The notes under the pieces are model-generated. The model was not told the origin of the DNA. It did no database searches and saw only the letters and a program-made list of their open reading frames with translations. From JAXHUH01 sp034211175 (GTDB taxonomy: Bacteria > Actinomycetota > Acidimicrobiia > Acidimicrobiales > CAIXPF01), in NCBI GenBank assembly GCA_034211175.1, contig JAXHUH010000095.1:1-9129 (forward strand): a stretch of 9,129 bases of DNA, in the 5' to 3' direction. This document shows positions 1-5,900 of the stretch, in pieces. Within the stretch, counting starts at the first letter, position 1; the number at the start of each line of letters is the position of its first letter. The position numbers were made by a program, and so were the translations under genes.

Positions 1-1
1 C

Positions 2-1492
2 CGCCCCGCGGCGGTGGCGCTGCGCGGGCTGCCGGGGCGGGCGTGGCGTCGCGACGGCGTGGCCGATGCGGTCGCCGTGATCATCGGGGACAACCCGCCG
101 CTGGCGCGGCTCGTGGTGTGGTCGGCCGGCGCGCTCGCGCTGATGGCGTGGCCCGCGCCGACGGTGCGGGTCGGCGTCACGATCGCCGGGGTCACCGTGG
201 CGGCGCTGGCGGTCATCTGGCTGTTCACGTCGTCGGGTGCCAACGCCCGCCGCACCCGGGAGCGCCTGTCGATCACCGCCCCGATCGAGCGCCCGGCCGT
301 CGATCACACGGCTCGGGTCCGGGTGGCCCTGGCCGTCGTCACGCTGGCGGTCGCCGCGCTGTGGCCCGCGTGGAGCGTGCGGGGCGCGTCCCAGTTCTTC
401 GTCGCCGGCGCGCTCGTGCAGGCGGCGGCCGACCTGCGCGCCGCCTGGGCGCTGGCCCGCACCAGCCCGCTGCCCGCGGCCGAAGCCGAACGGTCACGGC
501 CGGCTGCCGGTGGTCCGCCTCCCACCCGTTGGCTCGTGGCGGCGGCGCTCACGGTGATCGCCGGGATGGCGCTCGGTGCCGCGCTCACCGTCGGCTCGAC
601 CGGCGAGGCCCGAGCGTCCGAGGGCTGCAACGGCCACGTCGAGCTGTGCGACCGGTCGATCGACGAGGTGGTCTTCGCCGGCTCCCACAACGCCATGGCC
701 GCCACCGACCTCGGGTGGGACCTGGCGATGCAGACCCACGACATCGTCACGCAGCTCGACCTCGGCATCCGCTCACTGCTGATCGACACCCACCACTGGG
801 ACAGCACGGGCAGCGCCGAGGTCGGCGACACGGCAGCCAGCCGGGCGGTCATCGAGGCGGCGCTGTCCGACGACCGGCCCCGCCCCGGCACCTGGCTGTG
901 CCACGGGTTCTGCGCGCTCGGCGCCACCGACCTCACCGCCGAGCTGTCGGCCATCCGACTGTGGATGGAGTCCCACCCGCACGAGGTCCTGCTGTTCATC
1001 GTGCAGGACGAGATCCCGACCGACGAGACCTACGAGGCGTTCGCCGAGAGCGGGCTCGACCAGCTCGTCCACACCCACGAGCCGGGCACGCCGTGGCCGA
1101 CGCTGGGCGAGCTGATCGAGGCCGACGAGCGCCTCATCGTCTACGCCGAGAACGAGGGCAGCCCCGACAGCTGGTACCAGAACGCGTGGGACACCGCGTT
1201 CCTGGACACGCCGTACACCTTCGCCGTGCGCAGCGACTTCACCTGCGAACCGAACCGGGGCGACGTCGACAACCCGCTGTTCCTGATCAACCACTGGATC
1301 ACGACGGGGATCCCGGTGCGGGAGGCGTTCGAGGTGATCAACCGCCGCGACGTCCTCCTCGACCGGGTGGAGCAGTGCCGCGACGAGCTCGATCGCGAGC
1401 CGACGGTGCTGGCTGTCGACTTCGTCGAGACCGGCGACCTGTTCGAGGTCGTCGACGAGCTCAACGGCGTCGCCGACGACGACGACGGGTAG
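2..1492 (+). CDS. Membrane-anchored PI-PLC-like phosphodiesterase (5' partial)
   Basis: The frame is open to the left edge. A GTG at 14 is available but has no ribosome binding site and the frame continues upstream, so I treat the gene as truncated at its 5' end. Residue numbers count from that GTG. Residues ~30-195 hold about five hydrophobic segments (near 30-48, 50-72, 102-120, 125-146, 172-195), followed by a domain facing outward. That domain starts with a Cys pair (CNGHVELC) and has GSHNAM with H225, LLIDTHH with D258, WLCHGF with H297 and a C-terminal VLAVDFVETGDL. These match the X-domain layout of PLC-like phosphodiesterases, which cleave phosphoinositide or related phosphodiesters by two-histidine acid-base chemistry. 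Six Cys in this part suggest disulfides. At the D-I-R of Bacillus PI-PLC this protein has D-T-H, so the substrate may differ. Fold assignment is confident; substrate is unknown. Confidence 0.85.
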   Translation, partial: RPAAVALRGLPGRAWRRDGVADAVAVIIGDNPPLARLVVWSAGALALMAWPAPTVRVGVTIAGVTVAALAVIWLFTSSGANARRTRERLSITAPIERPAVDHTARVRVALAVVTLAVAALWPAWSVRGASQFFVAGALVQAAADLRAAWALARTSPLPAAEAERSRPAAGGPPPTRWLVAAALTVIAGMALGAALTVGSTGEARASEGCNGHVELCDRSIDEVVFAGSHNAMAATDLGWDLAMQTHDIVTQLDLGIRSLLIDTHHWDSTGSAEVGDTAASRAVIEAALSDDRPRPGTWLCHGFCALGATDLTAELSAIRLWMESHPHEVLLFIVQDEIPTDETYEAFAESGLDQLVHTHEPGTPWPTLGELIEADERLIVYAENEGSPDSWYQNAWDTAFLDTPYTFAVRSDFTCEPNRGDVDNPLFLINHWITTGIPVREAFEVINRRDVLLDRVEQCRDELDREPTVLAVDFVETGDLFEVVDELNGVADDDDG

Positions 1493-1603
1493 CCACCTCC
1501 CCCACCAACGCCGAACTGGCCTACAGGATCGACGTCCACGGCGCAGATCGGTAGACCAGAACGGGTCGTGGGGCGGGGAAGCGGCCGGACGTCGGGGGGT
1601 GGG

Positions 1604-2023
1604 TCAGCTCGCCTCGGCAGCGGGATAGGGGCCGAAGACGCGCTCGACCATGGCCGTGTCCTGGTACTCGCGCATCTCGACGATCCGGCCCTCGGCGAGG
1701 CGGTACATGAGGCAGTACTCGTTCTCGTAGGCGATGCCGTCGGTCGTGCGCATGTGGCCCCGGGCCTCGACGACGACCCAGTCGTCGTCGGCCAGGATCC
1801 GCTCGGCGGTGGTGAGGTTCGGCCCGTCGAGCCGGGCCCGCACCAGGCCGTAGAGGTCGCGCAGCACCTCCTCCTTGCCCCGGAACGTGCGGGACCAGGA
1901 GATGTCGCCGGTGATGGTCATCGTGACGTCGTCGGCCAGTGCGTCGACGAAGCCGCGGGTGTCGCCGCGTGCCACCCCCTCGAAGATCTCCCGGACGAGG
2001 GCCTTGTTCGTTGCTGCGCTCAT
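1604..2023 (-). CDS. SnoaL-like / NTF2-fold protein
   Basis: A 139-residue protein, the usual length for a single SnoaL-like (NTF2 superfamily, ketosteroid-isomerase-like) domain. The N-terminal helix (NKALVREIFEGVARGD), the middle segment TFRGKEEVLRDLYG and the C-terminal strands NEYCLMYRLAEGRIVEMREY followed by QDT are typical of the family. Members form small cone-shaped alpha+beta barrels. Some are isomerases, cyclases or hydrolases acting on small hydrophobic ligands and many have no known activity, so I name no reaction. There is no signal peptide, so it is cytoplasmic. The ATG at 2023 has GGGAG 8 nt upstream (complement of 2032-2036). It is divergent from the TetR-family gene and shares its control region, so it is the likely target of that regulator. 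Downstream it converges on the PLC-like gene with 111 bp between the stops and no clear terminator. Confidence 0.9.
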   Translation of the reverse strand: MSAATNKALVREIFEGVARGDTRGFVDALADDVTMTITGDISWSRTFRGKEEVLRDLYGLVRARLDGPNLTTAERILADDDWVVVEARGHMRTTDGIAYENEYCLMYRLAEGRIVEMREYQDTAMVERVFGPYPAAEAS

Positions 2024-2088
2024 GGTGCGTGCTCCCGTGCGCCGACTCTGCGGCTTGCTGTTCTACGACCGGTGTTCTGCCACGATGG

Positions 2089-2106
2089 TGACTGACCAGT
2101 CGGTCA
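2089..2106. promoter_or_regulatory. Probable TetR-family operator
   Basis: The 18-bp imperfect palindrome TGACTGACCAGTCGGTCA has seven of nine symmetric pairs matching. A second symmetric core, GACTG-AC-CAGTC, sits inside it at 2090-2101 on a slightly shifted axis. Half-sites of the TGAC/GTCA type are common in operators of TetR-family repressors. It lies between the divergent SnoaL-like and TetR-family genes, 66 bp from the first and 83 bp from the chosen start of the second, where one repressor dimer or dimer pair could block both promoters. No clean -35/-10 pair is visible for either gene. The binding partner is inferred from position. Confidence 0.6.
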
Positions 2107-2171
2107 TTTCACGATGACGGTAGATGACGCCGGACTGGGTTTCAATGGGCGCGCCCGAGAGAGCGCCCGAC

Positions 2172-2179
2172 GAGAGGAG
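2172..2179 (+). promoter_or_regulatory. Ribosome binding site that decides the TetR start
   Basis: GAGAGGAG ends 10 nt before the GTG at 2190. The in-frame ATGs further upstream at 2124 and 2145 have no comparable purine-rich site and would add about 22 or 15 residues without recognisable family sequence. Confidence 0.5.
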
Positions 2180-2189
2180 CGGTCACGCC

Positions 2190-2732
2190 GTGCCCGACGC
2201 CGAACACCCGACCCGCGTCGCGCTGCTCGACGTCAGTCTCGCCCTGGCCGACGAGCGGCCCCTCGCCGCGCTCCCGGTCGACGAGATCGCCCGCGCCGCA
2301 GGGGTCGCGAAGGGCACCTTCTACGTGCACTTCGCTGACCGCGGCGAGTTCCTCGGCGCGCTCCACGACTGGTTCCGGGCCCGCCTGGCCGAGCGGGTCG
2401 CCGAGGCGGTCGACGGCGTCCCCGCGGGTTCGCCGAGACTGCGCGTCGGGTGCGAGGCCTACCTCGACGCGTGCCGTGACGCGGCCGGGGTGAAGGCCAT
2501 GTTCTCGAGTGCCCGCGGCGAGGCCGTGGTCGACGAGCGCATCGCCGCGTCCGACGCCGCGTGGGCCCGCGCCTGTGCGGTCGACCTCGAGCACATGGGC
2601 GACCGGCGGGCCCCGGACACGGCCCGGTTGCTGGTCGCCGCGCTCGCCGAGGTCGTGCGGGTCGAGGTCCGGGATGGGCCGCAACCCGCGCTGCGCGAGG
2701 CGTTCCGGGCCCTGTTCGGTCTGGACGGCTGA
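2190..2732 (+). CDS. TetR/AcrR-family transcriptional regulator
   Basis: From the GTG at 2190 the product is 180 residues, normal for the family. The N-terminal helix-turn-helix lies at about residues 13-55: LPVDEIARAAGVAKGTFYVHF (residues 28-48) shows the classic TetR pattern, with GVAKGTFYVHF covering the recognition helix. The remaining helical part (60-180) is the variable ligand-binding and dimer domain, which does not reveal the inducer. These proteins usually repress adjacent genes and release DNA on binding a small molecule. The divergent SnoaL-like gene and the palindrome at 2089-2106 make local repression plus autorepression the simplest reading. Alternative starts at 2124 (202 residues) or 2145 are possible, but only 2190 has a good Shine-Dalgarno. 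The LPXTG gene starts 104 bp after the stop on the same strand and has its own ribosome binding site. Confidence 0.92.
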   Translation: MPDAEHPTRVALLDVSLALADERPLAALPVDEIARAAGVAKGTFYVHFADRGEFLGALHDWFRARLAERVAEAVDGVPAGSPRLRVGCEAYLDACRDAAGVKAMFSSARGEAVVDERIAASDAAWARACAVDLEHMGDRRAPDTARLLVAALAEVVRVEVRDGPQPALREAFRALFGLDG

Positions 2733-2784
2733 CCGCATCCTTCCCGGCCGGCGGCGAATCGTCCGCGCGTGGGTCGAACGGCTC

Positions 2785-2813
2785 TTGCGCGGGAGCGCCC
2801 GAGGCGTTGCGAT
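2785..2813 (+). promoter_or_regulatory. Possible promoter of the LPXTG protein gene
   Basis: TTGCGC (2785-2790) and TGCGAT (2808-2813) are separated by 17 bp and lie just upstream of the Shine-Dalgarno AGGGGAGG (2823-2830), which ends 6 nt before the ATG. The match to the -35 is TTG only and the -10 is weak, so readthrough from the TetR gene is an equal alternative. Confidence 0.25.
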
Positions 2814-2836
2814 CGCAGGGGTAGGGGAGGCGGAAC

Positions 2837-3961
2837 ATGCGAGATCATCGGATCGTTCGGGCAGGGTGGTCGATCGCTCTCGGCGCCGCGGCGCTGGGGA
2901 TCCTGGCGGCGTTGGCCGTCGCGGCGGCCCCGGGCGCCGGAGCCCAGGAGGGTGTGCCCTCGACGTGCCCGGCGGGCGGCGAGCCGGTCGAGCTCACGTC
3001 GGTCGAGCAGGTCGAGGAGCTGTTCGTCGGCACGTGGATCCACTGCGACGGCGCCGCCGTCCTCGCGAACGACACCGTCGCGGGCGACATCGGCGTGCGG
3101 TTCACGGCCGACGGCCGGTTCCACACCGTCTACGAGGGCCCCGACGGCGGGCTCATCTACGCCGAGGGGCTCGACCAGGAGGGCGACTGGTCGGTCCGTG
3201 ACGCCGACACGGGCGACTACGTGGTCGAGCTCGATGCCCTGGCCGGTCGGTTCCGGTGGGGCCTCGTCGAGGAGGTCGCGTCCCCGGTGGTGACGTTCAA
3301 CGGCGGCTCGTACGTGGCGTGGACCGGCGACGACCCGGTCCCCGGTGTGCCCGCCGAGTTCGCCGACGAGCCGTGCGGCGTGCCGACCGACCCGGTCCCG
3401 CTGCCATCCGCGGCAGCCACCGTCGAGTTGCTCGCAGGCACCTGGATCCGTTGCAGCGGGTCGTCGCCGGTGTTCGACACACCCGGTGGCGACGTGGGCA
3501 TCGAGCTCGTCGAGGACGGGACCTTCCACCTTCTGTTCGAGGCGGCCGATGGCACGCTCGTGCGTGGAGAGGGCGAGCGGCGGGAGGGTACGTGGACCGT
3601 GGTCACGGACCCGGCGTACACGTCGGTCGACCTCGCGCTCTCGGGTGCTTCGACGTATCCGAGGCAGGCATTCCTCTTCGAGACCCCGCCGTTCCTGCGT
3701 CTCCAGCGGCAGGTGAGCACGTTCTACGACCACGTCCGCTGGACCGGTCCGCCCCCGGTGGACGGGTCGGCTGTCGCGTCGACGACGACGGTGCCGACGA
3801 CCCCGGCGACCACCGGGACCGCGGTTGCCGACGACACCGGTGTGCTCGGGCGGACGACGACGCTGCCCCGCACCGGCACCGACCCGCTCGCCCTCGTCGC
3901 CGCGGCGGCGGTGCTGACCGCGGTTGGTCTCGTCGCGGTCGCACTGGTCCGCCCCCGCTGA
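2837..3961 (+). CDS. LPXTG-anchored surface protein with two lipocalin-like domains
   Basis: A 374-residue exported protein. Residues 1-36 are a signal peptide (basic start, long Ala/Leu core, cleavage probably after AGA-36). Two tandem repeats follow: GTWIHC (65-70), DIGVRFTADGRF (84-95), GDWSV (116-120), AWTG (161-164); and GTWIRC (201-206), DVGIELVEDGTF (219-230), GTWTV (251-255), RWTG (301-304). Each has a Cys pair with identical spacing, C44/C70 and C180/C206, likely disulfides. The G-x-W start and beta-rich pattern resemble lipocalin-like barrels, but ligand and function are unknown. A Thr/Pro-rich stalk (311-342) leads to LPRTG (343-347), a hydrophobic segment (350-371) and the tail RPR, a complete sortase signal. 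It should therefore be linked to the cell wall. No sortase gene is in the window. The ATG has a strong Shine-Dalgarno. The stop lies 19 bp from the convergent sigma-factor stop. Confidence 0.88.
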   Translation: MRDHRIVRAGWSIALGAAALGILAALAVAAAPGAGAQEGVPSTCPAGGEPVELTSVEQVEELFVGTWIHCDGAAVLANDTVAGDIGVRFTADGRFHTVYEGPDGGLIYAEGLDQEGDWSVRDADTGDYVVELDALAGRFRWGLVEEVASPVVTFNGGSYVAWTGDDPVPGVPAEFADEPCGVPTDPVPLPSAAATVELLAGTWIRCSGSSPVFDTPGGDVGIELVEDGTFHLLFEAADGTLVRGEGERREGTWTVVTDPAYTSVDLALSGASTYPRQAFLFETPPFLRLQRQVSTFYDHVRWTGPPPVDGSAVASTTTVPTTPATTGTAVADDTGVLGRTTTLPRTGTDPLALVAAAAVLTAVGLVAVALVRPR

Positions 3962-3980
3962 ACGTCGGGGCCGGAGCGGT

Positions 3981-5279
3981 TCACCGGGTGGTGTCGCCGA
4001 GCGCGGCCCGACGCCGTCGCAGCAGGTCCCGCTCGGGCTCGTTGCCGGCCCGCTCGATGGCCCCGTCGTACGCGCGCGCCGCTTCGGCCGTCCGGTCGAG
4101 GCGGGCCAGGAGGTCGGCCCGGATCGCGTGGTGCAGGTGGTAGCGCTCGAGGGGCCGGTGGCGCTCGCCGAGCGCGTCGACGAGCGCGAGCGCGGCCTGC
4201 GGACCGTCGACCTCGGCGACGGCCACCGCCCGGTGCAGGGCGGCGACCGGGCTCGGCGCGACGACGAGGAGCTGGTCGTAGAGCTGCACGATCTGGCCCC
4301 AGTCGGTGGCCTCGACGCTCGGCGCGTCGGTGTGGACCGCGGCGATGGCGGCCTGGACCTGGTACGGACCGGGTCGGTTGCGCCGCAGGCACGCCCGGAC
4401 CAGCGTGCGGCCCTCGGCGATCAGCCCGGCATCCCAGCGGCTGCGGTCCTGGTCCGCCAGCACCACGACGTCGCCGTGGTCGTCGGTACGTGCCGGGCGA
4501 CGGGCATCGGACAGGAGCATCAGCGCGAGGAGGCCCGCCACCTCGGGCTCGTCGGGCATCAGCCCTGCCAGCACGCGTCCCAGCCGGATGGCCTCCGCGC
4601 ACAGGTTGGTGCGCACCAGGTCGTCGCCGGCGCTGGCGCTGTGACCCTCGGTGAAGATCAGGTAGACGACGGCGAGCACCGCGTCCAGCCGGTCGGGCAG
4701 CTCGGCGTCGGCAGGGACCCGGTAGGGAATGGCGGCGTCGCGGATCTTGCCCTTCGCCCGCACGAGGCGTTGGGCCATCGTCGGCTCCGGGACGAGGAAC
4801 GCCCGGGCGATCTCCGCGGTCGTGAGCCCGCCGAGCAGGCGGAGCGTGAGCGCGACCTGCGCGGCGCGGGCGAGCGCGGGGTGGCAGCACGTGAAGATCA
4901 GGCGGAGTCGGTCGTCGGGCACGGGCTCCTCCTCGCCGGGCGGGGGCACCTCCTCGTCGGAGCCGCGGCCGTGCACCAGCGCGGCGTCGGCGTGGCGGTC
5001 GTCGCGGGAGGCCTCGCGGCGCAGCCGGTCGATGGCCCGGTTCCGGGCCGTCGTGATGATCCACCCGGGTGGGCTCGGTGGCCGGCCGTCGACCGGCCAC
5101 CGGCGCAGCGCCTCGGCGAACGCGTCCTGGACCGCTTCCTCGGCCAGCTCGATGTCGCCGAACCGTCGGACCAGCACGGCGACGGCCCGCCCGTAGTGCT
5201 CACGGAACACCGCGTCGATCGGCGCGGCTGCGTCGGACGGGCCAGCGGCGTCGTCGGGTGCCGGGCGGGCGCCGGTCAC
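3981..5279 (-). CDS. ECF42-type sigma factor with C-terminal TPR-like extension
   Basis: A 432-residue sigma-70-family factor, about twice the length of a plain ECF factor. Region 2 spans ~21-90 (DAVFREHYGRAVAVLVRRFG, then PGWIITTARNRAIDRLRREA). Region 4 spans ~125-185 (LRLIFTCCHPAL, then LTTAEIARAFLVPEPTMAQR as helix-turn-helix). After it come YLIFTEGHSAS (206-216), the signature of the DUF6596/ECF42 extension, and a helical TPR-like part to the end (DWGQIVQLYDQL, SPVAALHRAVAVAEVDGP). ECF42 factors are known for this extension, which is needed for their activity, for lacking a linked anti-sigma gene, and for partnering DGPF/YCII genes, exactly as here. The GTG at 5279 lies 39 bp after the DGPF stop and has no clear Shine-Dalgarno; no better start is visible, so translation may depend on the upstream gene. 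It likely drives its own operon from 5739-5766. Confidence 0.95.
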   Translation of the reverse strand: MTGARPAPDDAAGPSDAAAPIDAVFREHYGRAVAVLVRRFGDIELAEEAVQDAFAEALRRWPVDGRPPSPPGWIITTARNRAIDRLRREASRDDRHADAALVHGRGSDEEVPPPGEEEPVPDDRLRLIFTCCHPALARAAQVALTLRLLGGLTTAEIARAFLVPEPTMAQRLVRAKGKIRDAAIPYRVPADAELPDRLDAVLAVVYLIFTEGHSASAGDDLVRTNLCAEAIRLGRVLAGLMPDEPEVAGLLALMLLSDARRPARTDDHGDVVVLADQDRSRWDAGLIAEGRTLVRACLRRNRPGPYQVQAAIAAVHTDAPSVEATDWGQIVQLYDQLLVVAPSPVAALHRAVAVAEVDGPQAALALVDALGERHRPLERYHLHHAIRADLLARLDRTAEAARAYDGAIERAGNEPERDLLRRRRAALGDTTR

Positions 5280-5318
5280 GAGGACCCGGTCACGGGCTTG
5301 GCCGCCGCGGGAGCACGG

Positions 5319-5678
5319 TCACAGATGATCGGCGGGCTCGCCCTGGAACGGCCGGACCTCGATCGGCAGGGTCGTCGCTCCGGCCAGCTTGCGGGCCCAC
5401 CCGAGGGCGGCGTCGAGGTCCTCGGCGGCGACGATCGACAGTCCACCGACGTGCTCCTTGCCCTCGACGTAGGGCCCGTCGGTGAGGAGCACGTCGTCGC
5501 CGGCGGGTCGGACGACGGTTGCCGTCGAGGGGTCGTGGAGCCCTCCGGCGAACACCCACGCGCCGGCCGCCCGCAGCTCGTCGTTGAACGCCTGCACCTT
5601 CTCCATGATCGGCTCGATGATCTCCGGGTCCGGTACGCCGCCGTCGGGCTGTTGGATGCTGAGCAGGTAGTGCTTCAC
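5319..5678 (-). CDS. DGPF / YCII-related protein
   Basis: A 119-residue single-domain cytoplasmic protein of the YciI-like (dimeric alpha+beta barrel, DGPF) family at its usual length. Visible signatures are the N-terminal strand KHYLLSI, the segment AFNDELRAAGAWVFAGGL (residues 30-47), the name-giving DGPY at 67-70 followed by VEGKEHVGGLSIVAA, and the last strand LPIEVRPF. The usual DGPF is DGPY here, a conservative change. The biochemical role of the family is unsettled; several hundred such genes are linked to ECF42 or ECF41 sigma factors. The start is GTG at 5678, with GGAGGAGG 8 nt upstream (complement of 5687-5694). It is the first gene of a two-gene operon with the sigma factor 39 bp downstream and is preceded by the ECF42-like promoter. 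Confidence 0.93.
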   Translation of the reverse strand: MKHYLLSIQQPDGGVPDPEIIEPIMEKVQAFNDELRAAGAWVFAGGLHDPSTATVVRPAGDDVLLTDGPYVEGKEHVGGLSIVAAEDLDAALGWARKLAGATTLPIEVRPFQGEPADHL

Positions 5679-5738
5679 GTCGTCGTCCTCCTCCGGGAGG
5701 GATCGTCGCGCCGACCGGCCGCCGACGCCTCACCACCT

Positions 5739-5766
5739 GTACGAACGGGCGGCGCCCCGATCGACA
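5739..5766 (-). promoter_or_regulatory. ECF42-type promoter of the DGPF-sigma operon
   Basis: On the minus strand TGTCGA (complement of 5761-5766) is followed after 17 nt by CGTAC (complement of 5739-5743), 60 nt before the DGPF start codon. From memory, published ECF42 target promoters have TGTCGA at -35 and a CGA/TC-like -10. The -35 is a perfect match and the -10 shares the CGT core. TGTCGA alone occurs elsewhere in this GC-rich window, so the spacing and location carry the argument. It predicts autoregulation by the neighbouring sigma factor. Confidence 0.6.
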
Positions 5767-5807
5767 GGTGCGCCCCGATTCGTCGGCGATTCTCCGAGCG
5801 GGTGGCG

Positions 5808-5837
5808 GCCGGGCCGGCTGCGCCGCAACGGCCCGGC
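5808..5837. repeat. 8-bp inverted repeat upstream of the metallopeptidase gene
   Basis: GCCGGGCC (5808-5815) and GGCCCGGC (5830-5837) are perfect reverse complements around a 14-nt loop, in the space between the divergent DGPF and metallopeptidase genes. It sits just before the candidate -10 at 5844. It may be an operator, a hairpin or a chance product of the base composition; no U-run follows on either strand. Confidence 0.4.
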
Positions 5838-5841
5838 GTTC

Positions 5842-5851
5842 CGTACGCTCG
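5842..5851 (+). promoter_or_regulatory. Possible -10 region of the metallopeptidase gene
   Basis: CGTACGCTCG contains TACGCT (5844-5849), which fits the actinobacterial -10 pattern TANNNT and would place the start of transcription about 45 nt before the ATG at 5901. No good -35 is visible. Nearly the same ten bases occur at 8818-8827, upstream of the small ORF. Confidence 0.35.
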
Positions 5852-5900
5852 GTTCCGCCCATCCGGACGGCTGGGCGGGACCAGGGAGACCACGACGACG

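Noticed and set aside
43..1554. A 503-codon plus-strand frame overlapping the PLC-like gene.
   Set aside because: Its translation is Arg/Gly/Pro-rich with no domain pattern, while the overlapping frame has the PLC motifs.
1493..1603. The gap between the convergent PLC-like and SnoaL-like genes was checked for a terminator or small gene.
   Set aside because: Only loose C-rich and G-rich stretches are present, with no compact stem-loop and no supported ORF.
2124..2189. An earlier ATG start for the TetR gene giving 202 residues.
   Set aside because: No Shine-Dalgarno precedes it, the extra residues show no family sequence, and it crowds the operator; GTG 2190 has GAGAGGAG.
2459..3733. A 424-codon minus-strand frame across the TetR and LPXTG genes.
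   Set aside because: It is antisense to two recognisable genes and has Arg/Gly-rich composition without motifs.
3953..3970. A hairpin CCCCG/CGGGG across the stop codon between the convergent LPXTG and sigma genes.
   Set aside because: The stem is only 5 bp with an 8-nt loop and no U-run; expected by chance at this GC content.
3924..5900. A very long plus-strand open frame continuous with the metallopeptidase gene.
   Set aside because: This 659-codon stretch is antisense to the clearly recognisable sigma factor and DGPF genes. The signal peptide begins at the ATG at 5901, so the extension is a GC-bias artefact.
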